DNA of 64,000 nucleotides from Lachnoclostridium sp. An181 (lineage in GTDB: Bacteria; Bacillota; Clostridia; Lachnospirales; Lachnospiraceae). Below, in pieces: positions 9,888-18,400 of the stretch; the stretch's first letter is position 1, and the number at the start of each line of letters is the position of its first letter. The translations under genes were made by a program, and so were the position numbers. Location of the stretch: assembly GCF_002160325.1 (NCBI RefSeq), contig NZ_NFKJ01000012.1, positions 1 to 64,000 on the forward strand. Reading direction: 5' to 3'. The notes beneath the pieces are model-generated. The model ran no database searches and had not been told where the DNA came from. It worked only from the letters and a program-made list of their open reading frames with translations.

Positions 9888-10904
9888 ATGAAAAATATGA
9901 AAGAAAACAGTATGGGCATTTTATTCTGCCTGGCAATCGCCATTCCTGCATGGTTTTTAGGCAAATGGTTTCCGATTGCAGGAGGTCCGGTGTTCGCCAT
10001 TCTCATAGGAATGTGCCTTGCAATGCTGATCAAAAAGACGGATTGTCTGCAGCCGGGAGTGAAATATACATCAAAAAAGATTTTGCAGTATGCGGTTATT
10101 TTGCTTGGATTTGGCATGAACCTGTCCGATATTTTGGCAAAGGGGAAACAGTCACTGCCAATCATCATTGTGACGATATCCACATCCCTTATCATTTCCT
10201 TTGTTATCTATAAAACTATGCATATGCCGGCGAAAATTTCCACGCTTGTGGGAGTTGGGTCCTGCATTTGCGGGGGCTCTGCAATTGCAGCCACAGCGCC
10301 GGTCATTGACGCGGATGACGAGGAGATCGCGCAGTCCATATCCGTTATCTTTCTGTTCAATGTCATTGCAGCCATCATTTTCCCTGCGCTTGGGACAATC
10401 CTTGGGCTGTCAAATGAAGGATTCGGACTTTTTGCAGGAACCGCTATCAACGATACATCGTCTGTGACTGCAGCAGCCGCGGCATGGGACCAAATTCATG
10501 GCAGCGCCACTCTGGACGCAGCAACGATCGTAAAACTGACAAGAACACTTGCGATCATTCCGATCACACTTGTTTTGGCGATGTGGCAGATGAGAAAGGC
10601 CAAAAAAGGCGGGACACAGGCAGGAGGAACATTCAGCCTAAAGAAGATCTTTCCGTTTTTTATTTTGTTTTTTGTACTTGCCTCAGTGATCACCACGGTA
10701 TTTTCCCTGCCGTCCTCAGTGACAGCTCCGCTGAAAGATCTGAGTAAGTTTTTTATCGTGATGGCAATGGGCGCGATTGGATTTAACACAAATATCGTAA
10801 AGCTTATCCGCACAGGAGGAAAGCCGATATTTATGGGGCTTTGCTGCTGGATCGGCATTGCTGCGGCAAGTCTTCTGATGCAGCAGATACTTGGAATATG
10901 GTAA
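9888..10904 (+). CDS. YeiH family (UPF0324) putative anion exporter
   Basis: An integral membrane protein of 338 residues with about ten hydrophobic segments. It contains the family landmarks [19 protein letters not shown] in the middle and [15 protein letters not shown], which are typical of YeiH/UPF0324 proteins often annotated as putative sulfate or sulfonate exporters; the transported anion is not established. ATG 9888 is chosen over the in-frame GTG at 9873 because GGAGGA (9875-9880) sits 7 bases before it. The divergent LysR gene across a 157-base AT-rich gap is the likely regulator. Confidence 0.85.
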   Translation: MKNMKENSMGILFCLAIAIPAWFLGKWFPIAGGPVFAILIGMCLAMLIKKTDCLQPGVKYTSKKILQYAVILLGFGMNLSDILAKGKQSLPIIIVTISTSLIISFVIYKTMHMPAKISTLVGVGSCICGGSAIAATAPVIDADDEEIAQSISVIFLFNVIAAIIFPALGTILGLSNEGFGLFAGTAINDTSSVTAAAAAWDQIHGSATLDAATIVKLTRTLAIIPITLVLAMWQMRKAKKGGTQAGGTFSLKKIFPFFILFFVLASVITTVFSLPSSVTAPLKDLSKFFIVMAMGAIGFNTNIVKLIRTGGKPIFMGLCCWIGIAAASLLMQQILGIW

Positions 10905-10962
10905 AGATAAAAGTTATCTGTTATAATCAGCTACAGAAGACAAAAAAGGAGGAAGATAGTAT

Positions 10963-11307
10963 ATGCCATTTATAGGTGCAAAGGTTACAGTATCTGTTGA
11001 CAAACAAAAGGAAGAGAAACTGAAAAAAAGACTGGGCGAGGCTATTTCCACTATTCCCGGAAAATCCGAGAACTGGCTGATGGTTGGAATTGAAGACAAT
11101 TATAAGCTGTATTTTCGGGGAGATCAGGATGGTGAGAGCGCGTTTGTGGAAGTAAAAATTTTTGGAAGTTCAACGGATGATGTGTACGAAAAATTAACTG
11201 CAGTTATCTGTGAAATTTTGGAAGACGAGCTCGGCATTGCAAAAGACAGGACTTATATAAAATATGAAGAAATCCAACACTGGGGATGGAATGGGACAAA
11301 TTTCTAG
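10963..11307 (+). CDS. MIF-like tautomerase
   Basis: A protein of 114 residues, the length of macrophage migration inhibitory factor homologues. After Met removal the N-terminus is Pro-Phe; this proline is the catalytic base of the tautomerase superfamily. The sequence ends HWGWNGTNF, the typical MIF C-terminus, and has a central NWLMVGIEDN segment where MIF carries its substrate-pocket strand. Family members tautomerise phenylpyruvate-like substrates, and bacterial homologues in the gut may act on host MIF signalling, which is inference. GGAGG lies upstream of the ATG. It is a single gene between yeiH and the deacetylase. Confidence 0.82.
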   Translation: MPFIGAKVTVSVDKQKEEKLKKRLGEAISTIPGKSENWLMVGIEDNYKLYFRGDQDGESAFVEVKIFGSSTDDVYEKLTAVICEILEDELGIAKDRTYIKYEEIQHWGWNGTNF

Positions 11308-11372
11308 AAACTTCTATTCATTTTGACAAGCAGTGCGGGAATATAGTATGGTAAAAAGTGCAGAGGTTTTGT

Positions 11373-12131
11373 ATGAAATTTCTGAAGAAACATGGTGTTA
11401 TTGTGGCTGCAGCATTGATCGTTGTTGTGGCTGCAGCCTACTATATTCCAGGGGCAGTCCGCGTGACAAGCAATGTCAATGGAAAAGAACTTCCTATTTA
11501 TTCTGTTGAGACAGATAAAAAGCAGGTGGCGCTTTCGTTTGATGCAGCGTGGGGAAATGAAGACACAGAGATCATTTTGGATATTTTGAAAAAATACAAT
11601 CTGCACGTAACCTTTTTTATGACCGGAGGGTGGGTGGAGTCCTACCCGGAGGACGTAAAGAAGATTTATGAGGCAGGACATGATCTTGGAAATCACAGTG
11701 AAAACCACAAAAATATGTCCCAGTTGTCGGATGAAGAGCAGAAAGAAGAATTGATGACCGTACATAATAAGGTCAAAAAGCTGACGGGATGCGATATGTT
11801 TCTCTTTCGGCCGCCGTACGGGGATTACAATGACAGTGTGGTTTTAAATGCACAGGAATGCGGATATTATCCAATCCAATGGTCTGTTGACAGCTTGGAC
11901 TGGAAAGACTATGGCGCGGACAGCATTATCGACACAGTGGTGAACCATAAGGAGCTCAAAAACGGGGCGATCATTTTATGCCACAATGGCGCCAAATATA
12001 CAAAAGACGCGCTGGAGACAATGATCCAGAAAATCCTGGAAAAGGGATATGAGATTGTACCGATATCAAAATTGATCTATCGGGAAAATTACCATATGGA
12101 TGTAACGGGGCGGCAGATTGCGGACCAGTAG
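11373..12131 (+). CDS. polysaccharide deacetylase (CE4, PdaB-like)
   Basis: One N-terminal membrane anchor (about residues 9-28, VIVAAALIVVVAAAYYI) precedes a NodB-homology domain. The motifs are in order: ALSFDAAWG (motif 1; the second Asp of the usual TFDDG is Ala, as in PdaB-like proteins), GNHSENH (His-x3-His metal site), FRPPYGDYN (motif 3), VDSLDW (motif 4) and LCHNG (motif 5). PdaB-like enzymes are membrane-tethered and act on cell-wall peptidoglycan, some in sporulation; the substrate here is not proven. ATG 11373 is preferred over GTG 11358 because AGAGG (11362-11366) is correctly spaced from it. The GNAT gene follows after about 40 bases. Confidence 0.88.
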   Translation: MKFLKKHGVIVAAALIVVVAAAYYIPGAVRVTSNVNGKELPIYSVETDKKQVALSFDAAWGNEDTEIILDILKKYNLHVTFFMTGGWVESYPEDVKKIYEAGHDLGNHSENHKNMSQLSDEEQKEELMTVHNKVKKLTGCDMFLFRPPYGDYNDSVVLNAQECGYYPIQWSVDSLDWKDYGADSIIDTVVNHKELKNGAIILCHNGAKYTKDALETMIQKILEKGYEIVPISKLIYRENYHMDVTGRQIADQ

Positions 12132-12172
12132 GGAAAGCGGATGCCGAAATCCCATATATTAAGGAGAAAAGT

Positions 12173-12610
12173 ATGATAAGAAAATTAGAAAAAAAGGACA
12201 GAGAAGAATATTTGAAGATGGCCCATGAATTTTATCATTCACCGGCAGTTCTTCATCCGATACCGGATTCTTATATGGAAAAAACATTTGATGAATGTGT
12301 AAATGACAGCGTTTATGCGGAAGGGTATGTTTTTTTGGAGGAAGAGCAATATGTCGGATATGCGCTCGTCTCCAAAACATACTCCCAGGAAGCAGGAGGA
12401 TATGTATACTGGCTTGAGGAACTGTATATCAGGGAGGCATTCCGAAGCAAAGGGCTTGGAAGGCAGTTTTTTGTAATGATGGAAGAAGAGAAGAAAGGGG
12501 CATCAAGGTTCCGGCTGGAGGTTGAAGAGGACAATGAAAAGGCAATTGCTCTTTATAAACGCCTTGGTTATAAAACGCTGAATTATACGCAGATGGTAAA
12601 AGATTTTTAA
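12173..12610 (+). CDS. GNAT-family N-acetyltransferase
   Basis: A protein of 145 residues with the GNAT fold. The acetyl-CoA loop is REAFRSKGLGRQF (about 86-98, R/Q-x-x-G-x-G/A class), and the C-terminal EEDNEKAIALYKRLGYK segment is the family's final helix and strand. The acceptor substrate cannot be told. AAGGAG lies just before the ATG. It sits between a deacetylase and dapF with short gaps (41 and 32 bases), so the three may form a transcription unit. Confidence 0.85.
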   Translation: MIRKLEKKDREEYLKMAHEFYHSPAVLHPIPDSYMEKTFDECVNDSVYAEGYVFLEEEQYVGYALVSKTYSQEAGGYVYWLEELYIREAFRSKGLGRQFFVMMEEEKKGASRFRLEVEEDNEKAIALYKRLGYKTLNYTQMVKDF

Positions 12611-12642
12611 TATACACGGAAAAGACAAAGGAGAAGACAGAC

Positions 12643-13494
12643 ATGAGATTTACAAAGATGCAGGGGCTTGGAAATGACTATGTTTATGTGAATGGTTTTA
12701 CAGAGCATGTAAAAGACCATGCCCAAATGGCAAAGTTTGTCAGTGATCGCCATTTTGGCATTGGTTCTGACGGCTTGATTTTTATCAATCCAAGCAAAGT
12801 GGCTGATTTTGAGATGGAGATGTACAATGCGGACGGCTCCAGAGGAAAGATGTGCGGAAATGGAATCCGCTGTGTTGCCAAATATGTATATGATTACGGG
12901 TTGACAGATAAGACAACGATTTCTGTGGAGACGCTTGGAGGGATCAAATATCTGGATTTAAGCGTGGAGGACGGAAAGGTAGTGTCTGTCCGCGTGGATA
13001 TGGGAGAGCCGGTTTTAAAACCAGAGGAAATCCCGGTCAGGGCAGAAGGGGACACAGTCGTGTCTAAGCCGCTGGAAGTAAACGGTAAAACGTATCTTAT
13101 GACAGCTGTGTCTATGGGAAATCCTCATTCCGTCATCTATGTGGATGATGTAAAAGGACTGGACCTGGAAAAGATGGGTCCGGATTTTGAAAATCATGAG
13201 GTATTCCCGGACAGAGTCAATACAGAGTTTGCAAAAGTTATCGACAGACATACGGTCGAGATGCGTGTATGGGAGCGTGGTTCAGGGGAAACACTTGCAT
13301 GCGGAACCGGAGCGTGTGCGGTTGCAGTGGCAAGTATTTTAAATGGATACACGGACAGGGAAGTTACCGTAAAACTGCTTGGAGGAGATCTTTTTATTGA
13401 GTGGGATGAAAAGACAAACAAAGTCTATATGACAGGACCTGCACAAGTAGTGTTTGATGGAGAACTCAAGTGTGATGAGAGTGGGAACTGTTAA
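12643..13494 (+). CDS. dapF: diaminopimelate epimerase
   Basis: Converts LL- to meso-diaminopimelate in lysine and peptidoglycan synthesis, in the cytoplasm. The 283-residue length is typical. Both catalytic cysteines are visible in their signatures: KMCGNGIRC (about 70-78) and LACGTGACA (about 217-225). Other family landmarks are GLGNDYVY at the N-terminus and MGNPHSV in the middle. AAGGAG precedes the ATG by 9 bases. It probably belongs to the same unit as the GNAT gene. A hairpin without a T tail follows (arms near 13513 and 13550). Confidence 0.96.
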   Translation: MRFTKMQGLGNDYVYVNGFTEHVKDHAQMAKFVSDRHFGIGSDGLIFINPSKVADFEMEMYNADGSRGKMCGNGIRCVAKYVYDYGLTDKTTISVETLGGIKYLDLSVEDGKVVSVRVDMGEPVLKPEEIPVRAEGDTVVSKPLEVNGKTYLMTAVSMGNPHSVIYVDDVKGLDLEKMGPDFENHEVFPDRVNTEFAKVIDRHTVEMRVWERGSGETLACGTGACAVAVASILNGYTDREVTVKLLGGDLFIEWDEKTNKVYMTGPAQVVFDGELKCDESGNC

Positions 13495-13586
13495 GGAAGA
13501 AAACTGTGTTGATGCTGCCGGAATCTCCGGATATTGAAGGAGTTTTTGCGGCAGCAAAAAAAATTAAAAAAATTTGGAAAAAAGGG

Positions 13587-13614
13587 TTGCAATTTTTTTA
13601 TTCTTTGTTATAAT
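13587..13614 (+). promoter_or_regulatory. promoter of the tRNA operon
   Basis: TTGCAA (13587-13592), a 16-base spacer, and TATAAT (13609-13614) preceded by TGT, an extended -10. It lies about 43 bases before the first tRNA. Confidence 0.75.
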
Positions 13615-13656
13615 AATACTTGCGCTGAGGAACTTACGAAAAAGTCAAAGAGATAA

Positions 13657-13727
13657 TGCGGATTGGTGTAATGGCAGCACAGCAGACTCTGACTCTGTTA
13701 GTAGAGGTTCGAGTCCTCTATCCGTAG
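13657..13727 (+). tRNA. tRNA-Gln (CTG)
   Basis: The cloverleaf folds by eye. The acceptor is 7 bp (TGCGGAT with ATCCGTA, one G-T pair). The D arm contains TGTAATGGCAGCA. The 7-base anticodon loop CTCTGAC gives anticodon CTG. The T arm is AGAGG-TTCGAGT-CCTCT and the discriminator is G. The 3' CCA is not encoded. Confidence 0.93.
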
Positions 13728-13739
13728 TTTTAAGCGCAT

Positions 13740-13813
<74 letters not shown>

Positions 13814-13827
13814 TTTTTTGTTGAGAG

Positions 13828-13863
13828 ACCGCAAAGCATTGATTATGGGCTTTGCGGTTTTTT
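13828..13863 (+). terminator. terminator of the tRNA operon
   Basis: A stem of 10 bp (ACCGCAAAGC at 13828-13837 with GCTTTGCGGT at 13849-13858) is followed by a run of T. Confidence 0.9.
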
Positions 13864-13936
13864 CGTTTTACTTGTGCACCGGAAAAGTAAGGGATGAGAC
13901 TGACAAATGCAAAGCTGTAGAGGTATGTGACAAACC

Positions 13937-13983
13937 ATAGGCATACTGGATAGAGCAATCTATCTGGTATGCCTATTTTTTTC
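13937..13983 (+). terminator. second hairpin terminator downstream of the tRNAs
   Basis: Arms ATAGGCATA (13937-13945) and TATGCCTAT (13968-13976), with extra pairing inside, followed by TTTTTTT. No gene is seen between the first terminator and this one. Confidence 0.75.
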
Positions 13984-14057
13984 GGCTGTCGGCTTGTTGT
14001 ATTTTGAGCTGTATTTGGAGGGGAGTGAATCGATGTTCGAGATACTTTTTATAGATA

Positions 14058-14276
14058 TTACAAAAGTTCATCCCTATCGCTTGGAATATATCTGCAGATA
14101 TTCTGCACATCACAATGTAGGATACGGCAAAGATCATTAATTGTGGTTGTGTTTAAAGGCTTATTTTTACGGAGTTTATCTATAGTAGAACTAGAGATAT
14201 GATAGGTGTTGATCAAAGTATATGTTGATTCTTTCGATGTCTTTAATGTTTGCCAGAATGGGCTATAGTCAATCAT
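14058..14276 (-). CDS. small Cro/CI-type HTH protein
   Basis: A protein of 72 residues that is almost entirely one helix-turn-helix domain. STYTLINTYHISSSTIDKLRKNKPLNTTTINDLCRILHC shows the two-helix motif and the following helices of small XRE-like regulators found widely in Clostridia. An AGGAGGTG ribosome site is upstream. It is divergent from a small gene of unknown function, which is the likely target together with itself. Confidence 0.8.
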   Translation of the reverse strand: MIDYSPFWQTLKTSKESTYTLINTYHISSSTIDKLRKNKPLNTTTINDLCRILHCDVQNICRYIPSDRDELL

Positions 14277-14332
14277 GCCGCACCTCCTGTATGTTTACAG
14301 AATAGTATGTAGTTGTTTTATTGACTATAGTC

Positions 14333-14342
14333 GTTAAAAAGA
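14333..14342. promoter_or_regulatory. GACTATAGTC palindrome in the divergent promoter region
   Basis: A perfect 10-base palindrome in the gap between the HTH gene and the gene at 14379. It overlaps a possible -35 (TTGACT, 14331-14336) and is followed by another GACTATA at 14341. The core CTATAGTC recurs at 14263-14270, at the start of the HTH gene, and at 14784-14791. Operator function is inferred. Confidence 0.4.
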
Positions 14343-14378
14343 CTATAATTATATTATGTTACAAGGAGAAAAGAGTCG

Positions 14379-14654
14379 ATGCAAGATACCAAAAATCCAG
14401 ATGAAAAATTCTGGGAATTTATATTCGGAGATGACTTAGACTTTTACGAAGATTTTATTATTAATCTATCTGATGAAGAACAAAAAACGTTCTTTGCGGA
14501 CAATCCTGATTTTATGATGGATTTTTCGGTGAGTCGGGACAAGATATTTCTGTTGAGAGATCCGGTATATAGGGGAATCTTGCATAAAATTCAAATGTAT
14601 GAGAGAGGGAAAAAGATGGAAAAGAGTTATAACTGTAGCAATTCTATAAGTTGA
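14379..14654 (+). CDS. small acidic protein of unknown function
   Basis: A protein of 91 residues, not recognised. It is acidic in the first two thirds (many Asp/Glu, aromatic-rich WEFIFGDDLDFYEDFI) and has no membrane segment or signal peptide. AAGGAG lies 12 bases before the ATG. It is divergent from the small HTH gene with GACTATA repeats between them, so it is probably under HTH control. Its role could be partner or anti-regulator to that protein, but nothing in the sequence shows this. Confidence 0.55.
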   Translation: MQDTKNPDEKFWEFIFGDDLDFYEDFIINLSDEEQKTFFADNPDFMMDFSVSRDKIFLLRDPVYRGILHKIQMYERGKKMEKSYNCSNSIS

Positions 14655-14819
14655 AAATTCGTCTTAACGTATGGTTAAAATCCATTCAACAATGAGAAAT
14701 AAAATAGTTTACATAATTAATGTAGATTACCTGGGGTACTGTGACAGGCTGTCTTAGCTTTTGACGGTCAGGAACACAGAAAACTATAGTCTGAGCTTTA
14801 GAAAAACAAGAATCACAAA

Positions 14820-14863
14820 AGGCTGACAGTATACATGTGAGTATGCTATCAGCCTATTTTTTA
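14820..14863 (+). terminator. hairpin terminator
   Basis: A 15-bp stem with one mismatch (14820-14834 with 14841-14855), loop ATGTGA, followed by ATTTTTTTA. It would end a transcript from the small gene at 14379. Confidence 0.75.
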
Positions 14864-14951
14864 CTGAATCAGTGTATCAGCTTGACAAAAAATATCGCAA
14901 AAAAGACCTTAAAAACATTAAAAAACTGATAAATATTAATATGTATATTTA

Positions 14952-14980
14952 TTGACGATATTATCTGAATATGTTATTCT
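14952..14980 (+). promoter_or_regulatory. candidate promoter for the GH20 gene
   Basis: TTGACG (14952-14957), 17-base spacer, TATTCT (14975-14980). If used, the leader before the GH20 start is about 475 bases long and includes the stem structure at 15131-15186. Confidence 0.4.
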
Positions 14981-15130
14981 TGATTCAAAGAAAATAATTT
15001 GTGCAATTTTTTAAATTATGAATATTAAATAGAATTATAACTTAGTGATAAAAGCTAAAAAATCAAAAAATAATGTGGCAAGTTTTGAGTTATGCACAAA
15101 TTTGAATATGATGTTTACTGCGGAGGCGTG

Positions 15131-15186
15131 CAAAGTGGAGGCCCCCTCATGAATGAGGGGGAGTTGATACCGGCTTGCCCACTTTG
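15131..15186 (+). other. nested stem structure in the GH20 leader
   Basis: An outer 8-bp stem CAAAGTGG (15131-15138) / CCACTTTG (15179-15186) encloses a GC-rich 8-bp hairpin, CCCCCTCA (15142-15149) / TGAGGGGG (15154-15161), with a TGAA loop. There is no T run, so it is not a plain terminator. It may be a structured RNA leader or a relic end of an IS200/IS605-type element, whose ends carry similar GC-rich hairpins. Confidence 0.45.
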
Positions 15187-15463
15187 TTCTTACAGAAAAT
15201 CGAATATGAGATCAATTTATATTAAAATGAATGGCTAAATCGCATTGATATTTTTACATAAGTGAGATTTGGAAAGAAAGGAGGAAGGAGTGGTATCTTC
15301 AAGATTATTTTAATATCAGCTGCGATTATTAGACTGATCAGAGGTATGAAAAGTGACTGAAATGAGCTTTCTGATAAGTCCACATAGATGAGAAAATATT
15401 TGTGTTAAAAACTGGGAAAGGAGAAAAAGATTGGATTTTGTAAATCCGATACTGGGGTAAACG

Positions 15464-18400
15464 ATGGGAAAAAAGTTAAAAAAAATAGTTATCTTGCCGT
15501 TGATAATATGTATGTTGCTGAACGTTGTTGTATTGCCGATAAAAGCTGTAGAGTCGGCAACCGGATTGCTTACGTCAGATTTACTGAAGAGATTTACTGT
15601 CGCAAAAACGGTCAATGGGTTTAATGAGAAAAGTAAATTGTGCGACGGTCTTATCACCGAAGGTTCCCGAATGAGTTCAGGAGTTGATTCGGCGGGTGAA
15701 TATTACTTTGTGTCGCACTTTAATAATGGAAACGACGCTACGACTCAAAAAGTAAAAACTGTTGTGATTGACTGGTATGCAAAAAACTTTGATTATTATC
15801 TCGTAAAGCAGCACACTGGAAAATGGGAATCCAACGATGATGCATGCAGAGTCTATACAGATTTGAGTCAGTCATCGAATCAGGAACAGTTTACCATAAA
15901 GCGTGGGGCGTATCATGATACGATTATATTTAATGAGCCGGTAGATGTGAGAAAGCTCAGTATTATGGTGCCGCAGTCTGCCTTTCATTCATCAGCGACA
16001 AACGTGTTTGGCGAAACAATAACAAATATGAATTATATTTCAATGACGGAATATCAAATATACGGGGAAGGCGAAATACCTGAATTAACACCGCAGCAAG
16101 TGGCATATGAGATCGACCTGCAGAATATGACTGTTGAGACAACGGAAAATAAAGTAACATTACCTTCTGCTTATGATGAAATATTGGAAGGATATGATAT
16201 TACATATCATTGTTCCGACAATACTGTGATCGACGAACAGGGGAATATCTTTACACCGGAAAATAACCGATACCTGACTTTGTCATTGACCTTGACGAAA
16301 AATAGCAGCAGTGTCAATACGAGGGAATTTTCTATTTATGTTAAAGGAACAAGCGGGGAAGACAGTCTGGAATTCCGTCAGAATCTTGCCAGAAAAAAAG
16401 GAGTAACCGCTGTAGCCAGTTCCGAGGAGGTTGTAGGTGCGAATAAGACATTATCGTCTTCATTGGCGATTGACGGTGTGATCGACAATGACCACCGGTG
16501 GGCATCTCAGAATAATGCGGGAACAGATCCGCTACCTGAAGAATGGCTTCAGATAGATTTGGGAGAAATTCAGAAAGTAGAGCAGATTGTTCTTCACTGG
16601 CAGCGCCCGAATATTATAAACTATCGTGTTGAGGTCAGCAGTGACGGTCAGGTTTATTCTACGGTCTATGAGGGCACGGAGAAACTGACGGCTGATACAT
16701 TAAAGACAGTTATTAATTTGGAAAGTGAAATGCAGCAATTAAGATATGTCAGGATATCCAGCGGTGAATATGATGATACAAAACCTGACGGATCTAAGGG
16801 AGGATATACGGCTGTATCGCTTTTAGAGGTGCAGCTGTTTGATAATAAAAATGAAAGTTATCCTGAAATATCGGACGTTGAAACAGCGAGAGCGTTTGTT
16901 GAGGACAACAGTACAAAAGGCGGAGTCATAGGTCTTGATCAGGACAGACTGAACTATATTGATCTGGAAAAGTACGGATATGATGTAGAAGTCTGCGCAG
17001 ATTACGAACAAGTATTGGGAAAAGATGGAGAAGTGTACCGCCCATTGACAGATACGACAGTCAAATACATATATAAAGTAAGCGATGGATTTGAAAAAAG
17101 CGAATCAGCTGAATATGTGCTCAACATAGCAGGACAGCATCAGGATGCGGGTATAAATGCAAAACCTAATGTCATTCCTGAACTGGCACAATGGTACGGC
17201 GCTACAGGGGAATTCCAGATGACGGAACAGTCTCGGATTATTTATAACGAGGATGAGCTGGAAAGAGTGGCACTGGCAATGCAGCAGGATTTGTGTGAAC
17301 TGAAAGGAATTGAGCTGGAAGTAGTCAAAGGCGAAAGTCCTAAAGCAGGTGATTTCGTATTTGGGTTGGCAGGAGAAGATTCCGGTCTGGGCAAAGAAGG
17401 ATATGAGATGAATATTGCGGACTCTGTGAAGGTGAACGCTGTGGCAGAAACAGGTGCATATTATGCTACACGCTCTATATTGCAGATTCTTGTTCAAACG
17501 GACGATAATGTAATAGCAAAAGGGCTTGTTCGGGATTATCCGAAATATCAGATCCGCGGGTTTATGATGGATGTGGCAAGGAAACCGATTCAGCTGGAGA
17601 CTGTGGAGCAGATTTCTAAAGCTATGGCTTGGTATAAACTGAATGATTTCCAGATCCATCTAAATGATAATTATGCAAAAATGGAAAAACATCTGGAAAA
17701 CCCAAATCAAATTGAATTTACTCAGGAAGAGTTGGAGGCGTTAATGGATGAAGTCTATTCCGCGTTCCGGCTGGAGTCAAACGAAGAAGGGTTGACTAGC
17801 ACAGATCTTTTCTATACGAAAGAGGAGTTTAAGAATTTGTATGATGAGGCAAATGCTATGGGGATTAATATTGTCCCTGAAATAGATGTACCTAGTCACT
17901 CCTTGGCATTTATCAAAAATCACAGAGATTTTTACTATAAGGGGACCATACACGGAAAGCCAAGCGCAGACCGGATTGCCATGCTGGATGTGACGGACGA
18001 AAGGGTTGTTGAATATATCAAAGGAGTTTTTGCTGAATTTATAGACGACGGAACATTTAAAGGAAATGTTGTAAATATAGGATCAGATGAATTCTATGGA
18101 TCAAATGAAGATTACCGGAAATTTGTGGATGAAATGCTGCGATATATTAAAATAGACAAAGGACGTACTCCGAGAGTCTGGGGCAGCTTAACGAATAAAA
18201 GGGGCAGCACAGAAGTCTACAGTGATGGCGTTCAGATGAATATATGGAATACTTCCTGGGCAAATCCGACAAAGATGCTGGAAGAAGGATATAATCTGAT
18301 TAACATGAATGATGTCGAACTCTATATTGTAGCCGGAGGTAATTATTATCACGATTATTTGGATAATGAATATATTTACAATACTTTTGAGCCAAATCGA

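Larger units (their letters stand above)
14655..15463. other. 809-base non-coding region upstream of GH20
   Basis: No convincing gene is seen on either strand. It holds a CTATAGTC site (14784-14791), a terminator-like hairpin (14820-14863), a possible promoter (14952-14980) and a nested stem structure (15131-15186). The last 280 bases would be a long 5' leader of the GH20 transcript. Confidence 0.6.

Noticed and set aside
13500..13586. Hairpin GCTGCCG/CGGCAGC after dapF as a terminator
   Set aside because: It is followed by A, not T, on the reading strand, and has no T run on the other strand, so it is not a normal intrinsic terminator in either direction.
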